From: Rhea pennata
Taxonomy: Eukaryota > Chordata > Aves > Rheiformes > Rheidae
Length of the DNA stretch: 64,000 bases
Assembly: GCF_028389875.1 (NCBI RefSeq)
Contig: NC_084663.1
Coordinates: forward strand, 170,974,301-171,038,300
Reading direction: 5' to 3'
Shown here: positions 40,801 to 54,187 of the stretch, piece by piece
How the letters are laid out: each line of letters opens with the position of its first letter
How positions within the stretch are numbered: position 1 is the stretch's first letter
Translations under genes and position numbers: made by a program
Notes under the pieces: model-generated
What the model saw: the letters and a program-made list of their open reading frames with translations, nothing else
Database searches by the model: none
What the model was told of the DNA's origin: nothing

Positions 40801-41970
40801 CATCAGACTGCTGGCTGCTGCTGTCAAGATTATCCCATCATCTCTGCTGTTCATCTGTGCCTCTATACAAAAATTAGAAACACAGCCAAGATTGAGTAGC
40901 TTGGATAAAAAGCAGAAGACTGATTTCTTTTTTTGTAGCAATCAGGGCGCTCACTTTTAAAAGGGGTTTTCATTCCTGTTCCAAAGACTGCATTTCACAT
41001 GAAGCAATCATGGCTAGCATGACTACTGAGTGCATTCATGATTTCCTCTTCTTTCTAAATTATGCAAAGCCCTGAATGGAAAGAAAAGAAAAGAAATCTG
41101 ATTTTCTTCAACTGAAAGAGAATAACTCATCAACATATTACAAAAGTCATCATTAAAAGCTGATTTTGCTTTCTGTGACTAAATAATATCTATTCCAGAC
41201 TTTATTTAGAAGAAGGCAATGAAGATCATTGTAAATCAGTTGTTACAAGTATTTAACTGAGCAAATTATTTTGGATTGCAATTTGTATTTCTTATTATAC
41301 TTGAATAAAAGCAGAAATTCACTAAGCCACAATTTGTGAAGCAGGCTAGGAATTAGTCCTAAATTCAGATTTTTGGTATGGCATAGATAGCAAAGACACG
41401 TTCAGCTTGACACAGAGCTACACAAATCCAAGACTGCTGATGGACAAAATCTTTTACTTTTTTCAAACAAGTTGTGAATAAGTCTGGGCATATCTGAATG
41501 TCACATGGAAGACTGCCTTGCAGCTCTGGACTTTCTGTCTTTATACTCATGTCTACTTGTTCTCCTATAAACAGATTTTCTAAAATTTGTTTGAGATTTT
41601 TACTACCTTGATCCTCTACAAAATTATTTAAATTTAATTTAATTCCTTGTATATTCTCTTTTCCCAGCTCTACATCAAGATAAACAATAAAGCATGTCTT
41701 ATATTTTAAACCTTGAATTGCACCTGAGGGTTCTATTTCTTTAAGTACACTTAACGTTTATTGTTTTATATTTTAACAAGAATTGAGGAGAGCATTATGT
41801 CCTCTCGATATTATCCGTTCTTTGAGCTTTTTCAAATTAGAATAATTAACTTAACTAGGCTGTCTGACATATTAAATATTTTCAGTCCCAAATGCAAAAT
41901 GTAGTCAATACATGCAGATTTCAGAGTAACAGCATTCAGAACATGCTATACGGGAAGACCATATTCAGGC
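37801..41970. other. Intergenic, no gene recognised
   Basis: AT-rich sequence. Frames up to 130 codons (38817-39209) and 122 codons (- strand 40560-40192) show no known domain. A moderately GC-richer stretch at about 39440-40200 contains the phrase GCCTAAAC(A/C)CAGG twice (near 39531 and 40163) and may be an unrecognised old repeat. Confidence 0.55.
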
Positions 41971-42212
41971 AAAAACTGAAACACAGGAACACAGGAAGTT
42001 CCAGCTGAATATAAGGAAAATCTTTACAGTGGGGTAACAGAGCACTGGCACAGGTTGCCCAGAGAGATTGTGGAGTCTCCTTCTCTGGAGATATTCAAAA
42101 CCTGTCTGGATGCAAATCCTGTCTAACATGCTCTAGGTGACCCTGCTTGAGCAGGGGGGGTGGGACTAGATGATCTCCAGAGGTCCCTTCCAGCCTCAAC
42201 CATTCTGTGATA
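41971..42212 (+). mobile_element. CR1 LINE 3' end, sense orientation
   Basis: Reads CR1 3' sequence in order: AACACAGGAAGTTCCAGCTG, then GCACAGGTTGCCCAGAGAGA, then GTGGAGTCTCCTTCTCTGGA, then GGACTAGATGATCTCCAGAG, ending CAACCATTCTGTGATATTC. It is the best-preserved CR1 end in the window and so probably one of the younger insertions here. A 5'-truncated copy of about 240 bases. Confidence 0.93.
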
Positions 42213-43504
42213 TTCTTCCAGAATACCATGCAAAAGTTCTGGGAAAACCTAGCCCCTGAGCCAGGAGAAACTATGCACTTATTACCCATTAGTAAAGCCA
42301 GTAATGCCCTATCTATACTGGCACCTGGTCTCTCAATCCACAGGCAACAAGCAGCCTTCCTACTCCAAGAGAGAAGATGATTCAATCTTCTGACTATGCA
42401 TTACGCACCACTGGTCCGGGCAGCCACTGAAGGAGGCTGGATATTTACTGTTTTTTGGACTTCATAAAAATACACATAATTGTCAATGGCCACATTTCTT
42501 ACAGAGAGCTTCATTTCCTTCCTAGAAATTTAACCTTGGAAGATTTAGGAGGATTTTGAATATTTGTCCAAGGTTCAGTGTGGATGTTCTGGACAATCTC
42601 TGATCTCCTGTCTACATAATGCAGATGTGATCGCAGTATGCATACAAATCAACTGTACAGAAGAGGCGCAGGGAAAGAAAGCTTCCCAAATGCACACTTC
42701 CTGCTTACCTTCACATTAATGGAACAGCACAACAAGACTAGGAAGTGTCTAGTGCTTCCTGGAAGCCTGGGACCATAAAATGTACAATATTCAGTAGGTA
42801 AGCAGGCTTCCAAAACACAGCAGCCTTAAGAAATCAAGCACCAGACATGCATTATAGGCTTAAGAGCTATGCCATGAGAGCAGATCTTCAGTGCAGTCCA
42901 CAAAAGATGCACTTAGGCACAACTGGCAGCCTTAATAGAGCCCTATGTGTTTCCATTGGCCTACAAACTGATCAAAGGACAAATCAACAGAAGAGGGACA
43001 TTCCTTGACAGTATCATATGGCAAAAAGTAGCTTGTAAAATAAGTTTTTAATAGTATCCATTAAACACATCACTCTGTGTATTAAACACCAACCTACCTT
43101 ATTGGAATATAACAAAGATTTGCAGGCATGTAGAAACCTAGAAATTATATTAATAATCTTGTTTATTACTCCCTGAATTATTTTAGTCATATTGAATGAG
43201 ACTTAACAACCAGTTTGGCAAGTCCTCTCTCCAAAGAATGGGTACTTAACATTTAACAGAAGAATTATTGGTTTGGTTTTAATACCCCCTGTACCTCAGT
43301 GTTGACAGCGGTTCAGCATTCAGCCTCCTCTGTACTCAATTCAAATCCCATTAAAGTCTATGGAAGTCTCCCCCACTTTAATGCGATTTAAATCAAGCCT
43401 TTAATCCCCAGTGTCTGTGTTATTGAGAGAGAAAATTATGAGCATGGGTTTGCAATGTAGATACCACTGGAAACTGAATGGTAGTCATTAGTGTAACTTA
43501 CTAC

Positions 43505-43544
43505 AAAAAAAAAAAAAAAAACAAAAAAAAAAAAAACAAAAAAA
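43505..43544. repeat. A-rich simple repeat
   Basis: About forty bases of A with only two interrupting C residues. No element body is recognisable on either side. Confidence 0.92.
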
Positions 43545-44402
43545 CCACTTTTGTGTAACTTCCTCTCTGATGAGAGCATAAGGTCTTGTACGCTTTAAGA
43601 AAAGTTAAAGCAAAATAAACATTTTATATATAAATTTTGAAGCCCTTATCTCTGCCACATTTACACCTCTGGAGGGATTTGTCTGCCTTAGTGAACTTGT
43701 CTAAAACTTGGAAGCCTAAATCTGAGCTAATCCTTCAGACTCACTTCATGGTAAAGTGGGAAGAGTCCCTTCCAGAAGGCAGTTCCTTTGATCTGTCTTG
43801 AATGTGTGTCTTCACCTGGGATGAATTGCCTTCTTCTGGTGCTTATTTCTTGCCATTGATTTAAGTGGGAAGCTTGAATGGATAACTCAAATGTCTAATT
43901 TTTAGTCAATTGAAGTCAAGACAGCTGTATCCCACTCCTTTATGGATTTTTTTGAAAGCTGTCTTGTTTGAAAAGTAGGTTGTTTACCTGTACTCTGCCA
44001 GTATTCGTGCCATTTATAAGGCTAGAAGAAACTAGCATAAGCTGCTGCTTTGACTTGCATAAAAAGGACATAACTTTTTGTTGAACTAAAAATATATTTT
44101 AGATAAAAACAACTGCTCTTACATACATATTTTAAATTATAGAGATATCACTACAGTCTTTATTAGGTTATTGCTATGATTTACTCATCTTCACTATTAA
44201 ACCTATTACTCCAGCTCCAGCCAAATTTTGTCATTCCTCCATCAGCCCTTTTAATCACAGCACTGTGGGAGGAGTTCTTACACAGTCTGGTGTCCGCCGA
44301 AACCATTTGTGTTGCTTGTTTGCAGTACATTTCCTAAGATAGTAATATGGTCTATATTCACTCTTCCTAGATCAAATGCTTCATAACTAGCTGTATTATA
44401 AG

Positions 44403-44575
44403 CCTGTTTGTCTCCACTACAGAGGTTCTGTCAGTTTGCTGTGTTGGCAAAGCTGTTTCAGCATAGCATGCTAGTATGGGAGTTTTTCCACCCGGGTGTC
44501 TACCACACCTACTTTAATGACATTAGCTAAGTCAACAAAAGCACATTTCTGTCACTAGTGTGCATAGATATATGA
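44403..44575. mobile_element. Possible MITE-like DNA transposon relic
   Basis: Phrases such as GTCTCCACTACAG, GGAGTTTTTCCACCCGGGTG and AAGTCAACAAAAGCACATTT resemble the non-autonomous elements common in turtle and crocodilian genomes. Those elements carry a GTGTAGACA-type end and a central inverted palindrome. A second scrap (TTTGTACCAGTATAGACCAG) lies about 60 bases beyond. Terminal inverted repeats can no longer be paired, so the call is tentative. Confidence 0.3.
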
Positions 44576-46439
44576 GTTTAGGGTGTGTGATTTTTTTCCC
44601 CAAGCTCAGCTGATATGTAATCCTGCCATAAAACCTTTGTACCAGTATAGACCAGTTCTATACTTTAAATTTTACCTACTGAGCCTTACTGATGTATTTG
44701 TATCAAAGAAAACAAACAAACAAAAAAGAAATCTTAATATACGCATAACTCATTAAAAGGTGTTTTTGGAATATAGGTTGGCAAACTCCACTAACAAGTA
44801 TATCCTTATACCCCTGAGGGGTATACTTAGTATATTCTTTATATATTTTAATACTGCCTCTTTGTTAAGTCTTTGGTTGACATAGAAGTGCCACCCCCAA
44901 AAATCAGCCCCCCTATTGTTATCAGCATACTGGAAAAAAAGTGTATACCACTTGTTTGAGTCTAACTTTTAATATGAGCTGTATAAATGATCTTTTCTCT
45001 TCACTCTTTACCTGTTAGCAGTTCCCATGTTATTTCAAAGATATGATCGCTCTACCAAATTATTATTATGAGATTTCAATCATGGATTATGTGATCGGGT
45101 ACCTATACTATACTGTAAGATATAATGATCAAACTAATAATTCTTTAATTTTCTTCTTTTTTATGCCTTACATTTCAGAAAAAATAAAATATTAGAGATA
45201 GAGGGAGGGAAGCCTTTTTTTTTGTGGATTGTTCTGAAAACACAAAGAACATATGCCTAGAACTAAATTCCCGTTTGTAAACTATACACTGAAATACATA
45301 CAAAACAGTACAGAGGAGATGACATAAACCTTAGAGTCACATATGTAGGAAATGCATAGCTGTGTTTGAGCAAGATTATTATTAAAGCCACTAACTTTTA
45401 CAGATGACACATTGATAATAATGGGTATTGTTTGAGCTTAGAAAAGAATTAGAGAGACATATAGAAACCTAAGATCTTGAAAATGTGAACAACTTTACTG
45501 ACATGAAAAGGACATATATTAAGCCAGAAAAATCAGTTGTACGCAGTTGGAAGGCTTTAAAACCTTTATAGCAAAATCATGATCAATGAAGCTACCCTAA
45601 ATGAACGAAAAAGGAAATAAGTAGAAAAAGTAAAATAAGGAAAATTCAAAATCATGAATCATTTTTTAATTTGTTTGTGGGACCGCTCCAGTGCCTACAT
45701 CTCACCACAATTACCCTGCTGGCAGATGTAACCACAGTACTAGCACTAGGTTGCTTCTGTCTCTGTGCTACAATGCTTCCTTTTGTCTGCTGGCTGCAAA
45801 TATTTGACCGTCATTAGAAAGTCATCCAAGGAAATACTTCCTTTCCATGCACAACGTCCTTGTAGTGGATTTTTAACACTGAGCTTTCTCAGTAGTTCAG
45901 CTAGCATTAGCAAAAGAATAGTTTCTTACAGGCTGCCTCTGCCCCTAAGGGTCCTTCATAAGGAGGACAGAAGCTCTTTGTTGTGCTCCCTTCACACGTT
46001 ATTAGCAGAGGTTTAACAGAAAGAAGAGGGGCTTGTTACGTGCCTGCTGCAATTTGTCTTTTTTTCGGTTCATTCAGATCTGCATCATGTCCAACCAGAA
46101 GATGGATTAACCCAGACCCGGAGTGACTATTTCCATGCTAAATAGAAAATGAATTTAAAAAAAGCAGACAGAGCAATCTCTCTCTCTCTGCAAAGAACCA
46201 GCTGAACTAAATAGACAGTAAATATTCCGGCACACCAAACAAAATTTTGATAGATCAAAGTGCTGTTAAACAAATGAAAGCAAATCTCAGTAATATCCAG
46301 ATATATGATTTTGATAATTTCATATTATCATTGTTTTACTAGCAGATACTTTCACTTTTTGTCTGTGCTACCCAAATCTTTTCTACTTTATCTATGTAAA
46401 TCCATTTCTGAGCCTAATTGTGCTATGCAAAGCAGTAAT

Positions 46440-46640
46440 TTACAGCGATTGCTTTTAGTCCTATTGCATTTGCATCTGTGATTTGATCCGAGGGATTAGG
46501 CTGTCAGTAGCGTAAAACAGCATTGTCCCAGTGATAACAGTGAATTTGGGCTGACTCACACTCGCCAAGGCTCAGTTCTGCCTTTGGCAGGATCCACACA
46601 CCCACAGTGACGTGCCACTTTTTACAACTCCAGCAATACT
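46440..46640. promoter_or_regulatory. Candidate non-coding regulatory block
   Basis: Within about 200 bases are a perfect POU octamer ATTTGCAT (46468-46475), GGGATTA of the OTX/PITX type (46492-46498), a GATAA site near 46533, and a consensus AP-1 site TGACTCA (46552-46558). The base composition is more balanced than the flanks. Clusters like this can arise by chance, so this is inference, not identification. Confidence 0.25.
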
Positions 46641-47589
46641 TCTGCTGCATTTGGGATCAGGCCCAGCATGAATCATGGGCAGCTCTCCAGTATTGCTGCT
46701 TTCTGCTCAGGGCAGGAAGCTGTAGATTTTTCCATTATGGCCCAATGAGTCACTTAGCATTATGTGAAAATTTCTGTTAGTCCAGAATTTCTAACAGGAT
46801 GATGAAAACCAAAGAGACACATGCATAAAAAAGGGAATTTGCAATATGGAAGACAGTGCTATTCATGCTATTGTACTAAACTCCCCTGTGACCTCTTGAA
46901 ATTCAAGAGCCCTTGGCCTAAGATATTTTGAAAGATTTTGAATGCTGACACTTAAAATTAACCCTGTTTTAGAAGCCATTTATTCAGGAAATGGGATCAA
47001 GCCTATGTTTCTCCTACAGAGCCAGTTACACCTTCCATTTTCTTCAGTAAAACCAGTCTCAGAAAAATCCCCTCCCCTCACCTGTTCCCACTCCCCACTG
47101 TAGTTGTCCAGCCCGAGCTCTGCTCATAAAACCTTGCAGGCATGTACCAGATCTCTGCAATAATCTCAGTCTGAAAAAAGTTCAGCCCCCCTCACCCCCA
47201 TCCTGACACCCTCCCTCAAAAATAGCTACTGCTGCTTCGGGAGAAGTTGCAGTGGGGGAGCAAGCAGCTGTGGGTAGATAGGAATTTTTCAAGATGATGT
47301 CAGCATTGAAAAAAGAAAGCTGTTATTGCTCAGTCTATGAAAAAAATAAAGAATTGGATGTACTTAATTATTCTGTACCAAGAACAGTGTAGCACAGGTC
47401 TACTGGTCTAGGTCGTAAGTAGTTAATAAATTACCACATATTCTCTTTAGCAAAACAATTAAGGACTCTCTTTCCTTACAGATTCAGTTCTTTCAGAAAT
47501 TTGTTCAGTTTTGACAACCTCCTTAATTCAAGGAACATTCTCAGAGCCAGCACAAGCTTGATCATGTATGTACTGTTCAAGACAATGAC

Positions 47590-48605
47590 AAACAACCTAG
47601 AAAAGAGAGTCAACAGCGTGGTGATGAAGTCTGTGGATTACATGAGGCCATTCAATGTAGTATAAATAAAGGCAAAGTGTGGAGAGGTGCAAAAGGATTT
47701 CAAGTGATTGAGCAGCAAAATGGCAGGTAGAAATCAATGTAGATAAATGCAAAGAAATGGGGAAAATCATACAGAAAGCAGTCGTCACAGCACACATAAA
47801 ATGAGCTGATCATTACCTTCCTGGAAAAAGATATTGAGGATAGGCGAGATAGTGTCATGAAAACACCAGTTCTGTGCTCAGAAACAGGTAGAATATTAGG
47901 AAATTTTAGGAAAAGGAATATACAAAACAACACAGAAATCATTATGTCTTTATATAAATCCATGGTCTACCCATGACTTGAATACTGTGCACAGTTTTGG
48001 CACCTTCATGCTAGAAAGGCTATTTGGAACTGGAAAAGGTTCAGCCAAGGGCAACAGGATGATCAAAGGTACAGCATAGCCTCCACGTGAGGGGTGACTG
48101 GGTAGGCTCAGACTCTTCAGAATGGGCAAGACACAACTCATAACAAGGAGCTTATAAACCATGATGTGACCACACTCCACAGAATCGTAAGTGATTTGGA
48201 GAGAACAGAAGAAAATAGACTGTTCATCATCTTCTCCCATACAGGAACCCAGACAATAAACTGGAGATAACAGAGCCAAAGGCAGAACAAGTAAAGAAAG
48301 TGGGTCTGTACACCAAGGGCAGCTGATATACAGGACTCCTTCCAAAGAGACACAAGTGGTTATGTAGGTTCAAGGCAAGAATGAATAAAAGTTTGAGAGA
48401 GAGAGACACTGAAAATTGCTACACATCCAGACCATGTCAGGTTGAGGAAATCTTATGAGCTGGAAAAAAGTACGGGCTGATATAACTTCAGGGAAAAGTA
48501 TCACAAGTATCACATAAGTTTGCCCAGTTCTTTCCCTTACTTAGATGTCCATGTATGGCCACTGCCAATGCAGAGTATTACGCTAGATAGTCTTTTTTAT
48601 GAACC
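47590..48605 (+). mobile_element. Ancient CR1-like LINE, sense orientation
   Basis: About 1 kb that follows the order of an old amniote CR1 3' half. A degenerate reverse-transcriptase stretch (47600-47900) is followed by AAATCCATGGTCTACCCATG, GAATACTGTGCACAGTTTTG, GGAACTGGAAAAGGTTCAGC and CAAGGGCAACAGGATGATCA. It ends with a 3' UTR-like part reading TGGCCACTGCCAATGCAGAG, then ACGCTAGATAGTC, then AACCATTCCTATACCCTTA. Many indels and stops are present. It is clearly older than the copy at 41971-42212. Confidence 0.8.
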
Positions 48606-51245
48606 ATTCCTATACCCTTATACATATGTGGAGATAATTTAATGACTGAAAACAGCTAACACTAATGGTTCTAGCAACTGAGTGGCAGACAGTTCCATCT
48701 GAAAAATGTAATTTGGCGAAGTTTTACCTGTTTGTATAGTCAGCTTAGTACTTCCATATGAAGATAGAGGGGATGAAGACTTGATTACAAAAAGAGGATT
48801 TGAAACGATATAAATATGCAATCACCTCAACGATAAACAACAATCAGTCTGAACAAGTTGCTATCCCACCTGTGCGGATACAAAGCTGAATGCTTGTGCG
48901 TGTGGAAGAAATGCTATATAATGCAATAACTGCTCAATAAATACTGTGATCAGGTTTAAAATATAGTTCAAATATACCTCCATGACAGTGACAAAACCAT
49001 GACAGGTATAGGTGCAGATTTGTCTAAAGCATCACTCTAACTGGCTTATAAAATAACCTTAGGCTGCCACACAGACAGGGTTTTTGATGCCATTCTCCCC
49101 TGCCCAGTTCAAGCCCACTAAAGCTTTCCCAGAGCTGCATACAATGCTAGCAGTACAACACTAAGGCTGGAATGCTCACAAGCATATTTATTTGAATGCT
49201 TAACTATTAATGGTTGCGAATCCCATGAGAGGCTGATTATTTCCGCTTTGTACCAGCAATATTTACTATGTGGGAAAGTACAAGCAAGTCAAATGATGTA
49301 TCACCGCTGCTGAAAATAAAATGTAATTTTCAATTCTCTCTGAAAATATCGCACGCTCCGGTAATATCAGCAGTATCCTATTGTTGATAACGGTTGCAAG
49401 TAACACACACTTCACTCAGTTGAATGTCTGAACACCAAGGGATGGTCACTATTCTGTTTCCCATTCTGTTTCCCCTCCACACAGCTGCCAAAATGGCAAA
49501 AGGAAGCCACCTAAATGCTATGGGTATTTTTGCTGAGTAAAAAGCTAATGCCTTCACATGGTCATAGGAAAATTGTAGTTCAAATATGCTCAGCTGCTTC
49601 AGAGCAACCAAGTGGCATGAAGGTAGAAGTTGGACTGAGAGAGATCAGCACTGTTTCCATGCTTCTTTCTGACAGTGAAGTCAAATAGAAATGAAGACCT
49701 ATATACTATTGACAATTTACTCCTCAAATACTTTTCTTAGATTAGAATTCAAAAATTATGTGACTGGTCATCCCAACTACTGATTTTTTTAGGTGTCAGC
49801 TAGGAAAAACACATTCCAAGTTAAGCAGGACATTCAGCAAAGCAGTAGTAAGTTCTACTGGAAGAAGGTCCAACTGGTATTCACCAGCTAGGAAAAGAGT
49901 TCTTCTAAGCCTGGGGCTGTATAAGGTATTTCTTTCAGAAACAAAGTGTGTACAGTTTGCTTATGACACAATTATTGTGACAGTAACTATGAAATACCAT
50001 TACACATATATTTAAAACACTGGTCTACTGTGAAGCAAAAGGAACGTTTATAATACAATAGATGTCAAAAATAAAGCACCTTGTCCAGAATAACAGGGAT
50101 ATGCATGTGTTAACAAGAGATGAGGAGAGTCGTCTCTGAAGCATCATTCACCACAGATGGATACGAGGCAGTCTAAGACCCTGAGCAATGTGTACCTAAT
50201 ATGAAATTATCAGCACTGGTTCATCTGTGTACCTGTGTCTAACACAAGGGTGCATGGAGAAGGGAGAGGAAGCTTTCTGAAGCCCAAGAAGCTGGCAGTC
50301 ACAATACATGTGCCATGAATGGAAGACCCAAACCCAAGGACCTCTTCAGCCTAAAGAGCACAGGCAGAGGCAGCATCACCACCACTTTTCTTTGTGTGAA
50401 TTGAAACTAATGCTCTCCATGTGTGTTAACCAGTCTGATCTCCAGAAACAGATTGACCCTAAACAGAAGTAATTGCTGGGGTTAAGGTTCCCACCTGTCC
50501 AGAGTGGGACACTTCCAAGGATGTGTAGGAGTCTGTGTTTTTGATGCTCAGGGAACTGCAAGTATCTATTATGACTAGATATTTTCAAGAGCTCTCAGCT
50601 GTGGACTGGAGACATTCTTTATTTCGCCTCTTAAAGTCTCAGTGAAATCCAGTGGGTACACATTAAATAAGGTATTATTCATACACAGTATGCATGTGGG
50701 AAGCAGAAACATTCTCTCTGTGGAAGAAAAATCTCATGGAAAACCCTACTACATTTTTCCTAAAAGCAGAAGCAGATCAACATACCAGGTAGTGTGTGTA
50801 AATCTGAAATCAGAAGGGAAAGCAGGAAAAAGAAGGAAACAAAACAGCTAATACTTAAGGAAATGCTTGTTTGGAAGAGTTGCATGAGAACATATGGACT
50901 TAATGGGTTTGGTTTCTTATCAGGCTGGACCAAGCTCAAACCAATGACCTCAAGCTTAAAAGCCCTACATGTCTTTTCCATGTTCGTAAACAATTCAAAC
51001 CTTCCTACTAATAAAAAGTCTTATCCAGAAGTCTATACCACCTTATTACATTCAGCTTGCAGAAACAATCAAGTCCGGGCACCCAACTGACATCCAACCA
51101 TCGAGGCTCTATTCTCTCAAATGGAGGACAGGAAGGAAAGGAGTCTGATGCCCAGCTGCTACAAAGTGCTATCTTGAAGGTAATGGAGTGATACCATCAA
51201 CAGCAAATAAGCATCTTGTCTTTGGTGTTTAAGAGTTTGCATGTT

Positions 51246-51278
51246 TTAAGGACAGATCTGTCTTAAGGACAGATCTTT
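51246..51278. repeat. Two-copy 17-bp tandem duplication
   Basis: TTAAGGACAGATCTGTC is followed at once by TTAAGGACAGATCT and diverging bases. The unit itself contains the palindrome ACAGATCTGT, so the block could fold locally. Confidence 0.85.
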
Positions 51279-53423
51279 TTGCTAGGTATATACATGGGAA
51301 ATGTTCCATAACATCTATTCCTGAATGAGCCATGAACTTCTTAGATTACCACGTTATTTAACTCTTCAATATTTCACTTTTTATACTGGGAGATGGAGAT
51401 AAAACTGTTCCTCACTATAGAAATGTTGCAAGTTTCACCAGTGCCAAACAAACTCTTTTTCCTAGTTGTGCACCATTCAGTGCTACCCTATTTTTGGTAT
51501 GTACTGTCTTTCTGCTTGTGCACGCTTTTCCTCTGTATGAAACAGTAAATACAAAGATGTATATTCTATCTCTAAGTGGAGTTCACTAAGATGTGTTGTT
51601 CATATATGTCTTCTACCTCTCTTCTACACAAGCCCATCAAATGCTTGAACTCAATTTTTCTCTTTATTAGTGCCAGCTCCATGTATGTGCCTTCTCTTTT
51701 GCTCCATTTGAAAGGTATAGAGAGATGAACATTTTCTGCTCCTCAGTTGCCCTTCAACCACAGGCTCCCCAAGTACAAAGGCCTTCAAGGAAAAAGGAAA
51801 AAAAAAGCAGTTTTAAAAGGTACATGCATATAGCATATCTCAAATGGCTCCAGTCACAGGTAAGTCCCATCTCTCTCTAAGCGTTTGCTCATTCAACTCT
51901 AGGTGACCTCAGTGCCTCAAGGTATGTCTGAGGTCTGTGTGGACAGGGAATTGCTTTGCCAAATGAAAAGGCTGCTCTGTAAACTTCCAAAAGAGCACAA
52001 AGTTTGGTTCCAGATGACTTCTCTGCCAAAATCTAGAATATAAACGTGTCCGAAGGAAGCCACCGAAGGTAAAGTAAAACTCTAGGATGGATATATAACA
52101 AAAAAAACAGCTGAAGAGTGCCATGGTTATAGTTCTTAGGCATTCAGGAGAGATGGACTCTCTAGAGTCTAGTATTGGCGCCAGTATTTCAATTTTTAAG
52201 GACTTCTAGGTTCAGTCAGGATTCACCTAGGACTGCAAAGTTTTAAGCTAGCAATCAAAGTAATGGAGAAAAGCGTTTTCTCAAAGAACCTCTGGATGTG
52301 GATATCTTGCCAGAAGTGCCTTCAGATCTGGTTATGAAGGGACAAAGACTTATGATAGTGATCTTCTGTCCAAAAGACCTGTCACTATCCTAAGTGACTT
52401 CTGTTTTCAGCAAGGGAATGTGAACCTGCAGTCTGGCCTTATTAACCTTCCTCATAAACATTGTCAAAGACTTTCCGCTAACCTCCTCGCGACATAAGAT
52501 GGAGCGTATCTATTAATAGAAAGCACAGTGTCATCCCAGAAGATATGTTGCTTGAAGCCCAATTGGAGGAATAAAGGGGAGGTTTGATCAAAGTGAGTAA
52601 AATAAAGAAGTGACTTGGTCCAGGGGAGCTCAGGACTCACTGAGGGGTAATGAAAGTGGATCGAAAGAGTAAGGAACAGGCTGGAAAGGGTTTCAGAAAG
52701 AAAAGCGTGTGTGTCTGTGTGTAAGAGCAGAGCTAGGCCAAAAACCAGCCTGGGAGGGACAGGAGAAGCTGCCTTCAGCTGAGGTTCTGTAAGGGAATGG
52801 AGAAAGTGAGAGAATCTTCACAAGACCTTTATGCCCTTCGCACTGGCAAGGAAAAGACCCTGATATCTCATCCATGACATCTGTGTGGGCTCTGCCAGTA
52901 GGCCAGAAGTGGCAGGAGCCCTAGTCTTGTCTGAACAATCTCATGGTGCCTTCGTCCTTGATTCTCTGTGCTTATAGGAAACAAGCTCAGGTGAAGAATG
53001 AAAGAAGATGGTGGAACAGCTGTACAGAAACAACTAGCGCTGTAGCATGATAAGGAAAACAAGCAACAGTGACAGCATGTGTCTGTAGAAAGGTTTATGT
53101 TCATATAAGTTCTTGCTACAAAACTGGCATCCCCCTGTCTGCAACATGAAAACTGTGTGACTGTTCAGAAGTTTGAAAGAAATGATGTTTCTCTGTTTCC
53201 ATTTAGGAGCCACCTAAGGCTATCGTTAATATTTCAGAGCAGGGTACCCAGCAAGCATTTTTTTATTCATCTTCTCTTTTCTAGAGGTCAGCAAATGTGT
53301 GAGAAAGAAGAATGAAACAGACAAGGCTACAAAAAGCATGTTGCGCCTGGGTACATATTCGCCATGCATGTGGCTTCCTTTACATTTGTTTCAGATTTCC
53401 AAGCATCCAACATCTCTAGCCTC

Positions 53424-53449
53424 AAAAAAAGGGGGGGGAGGGGGAGGGA
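53424..53449. repeat. Adjacent A and G homopolymer tract
   Basis: Seven A residues followed by G8, A, G5, A, G3. It is a polypurine stretch prone to slippage and to sequencing error. Confidence 0.85.
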
Positions 53450-53886
53450 AACGTGTTCTGAGTCAGATGATAATATTTCATTAAAGTCTTTAAGTGCCAT
53501 TCATTAGACAAACATAAAATCCTTTCTCTGTTCTCAGTAGAAAAATTTAGACTGACAGTGTGCAATGAGGCAGGTTACTGTTGTCCATAGGTCCAGCTCT
53601 CTGCTTGAATGAGCTACTTCAAAAGACTCAATGTTACTGTTGCATGCAAAGGTATATCAAAGAATAAATATAATTCATAATAATGTTGGTATTTCTGTGC
53701 TAGACATTTTAAAAAGAGTTAAAAGATATATTGTCTTTTAGTGACTATTTCTTCTCAGTGTAGCCATACAAAGTTAGATCATTTTATTATGTCGAATATC
53801 TTGAGAAATCTATCAGGTAAATAATAAAACAAGTCTTATTTGAATTATTTTCTGCATGTGTGAATTTATCCTGTAAAAGAGTTGCT

Positions 53887-53953
53887 AATTAAAACATTTA
53901 AATTAAATTAAATTAAAATTTAATTAAATTAATTAAAACAATTAAAACATCTT
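53887..53953. repeat. AATTA-rich low-complexity tract
   Basis: About 65 bases built from overlapping AATTA/AAATT words, largely self-complementary. It reads as low-complexity AT sequence with no unit longer than five bases preserved. Confidence 0.85.
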
Positions 53954-54187
53954 CAAATTACACTGTTCCCAGTTTAATGGATTTTTTTTCACTATTTCAG
54001 TTCTCTCTCTGATTGGCTATAAACACTGCATATTAACACTGAATATATTTAGACCAAATGCAGTTTAACAGCCTAAAATGTTGCCTTATTGCAAGGAAAA
54101 GCAGTTCAATGTATAGGAAAATGAATGTGTAATTACTAAGATGGTAAAATGGTGAATGAGTTGAGGGAATGGTGTTAATATTAGAGG

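Larger units (their letters stand above)
42213..47589. other. Intergenic, no gene recognised
   Basis: No coding exon recognised; the longest chance frame is about 83 codons. It contains a poly(A)-rich repeat, weak DNA-transposon relics near 44.4-44.7 kb, a short CT tract at 46174-46190, and one motif-dense block at about 46440-46640 listed separately. Confidence 0.6.
48606..54187. other. Intergenic, no gene recognised
   Basis: AT-rich sequence with no recognisable exon or mobile element. Small local features are a 17-base tandem duplication at 51246-51278, a G-rich tract at 53424-53449 and an AATTA-rich block at 53887-53953. Confidence 0.65.
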
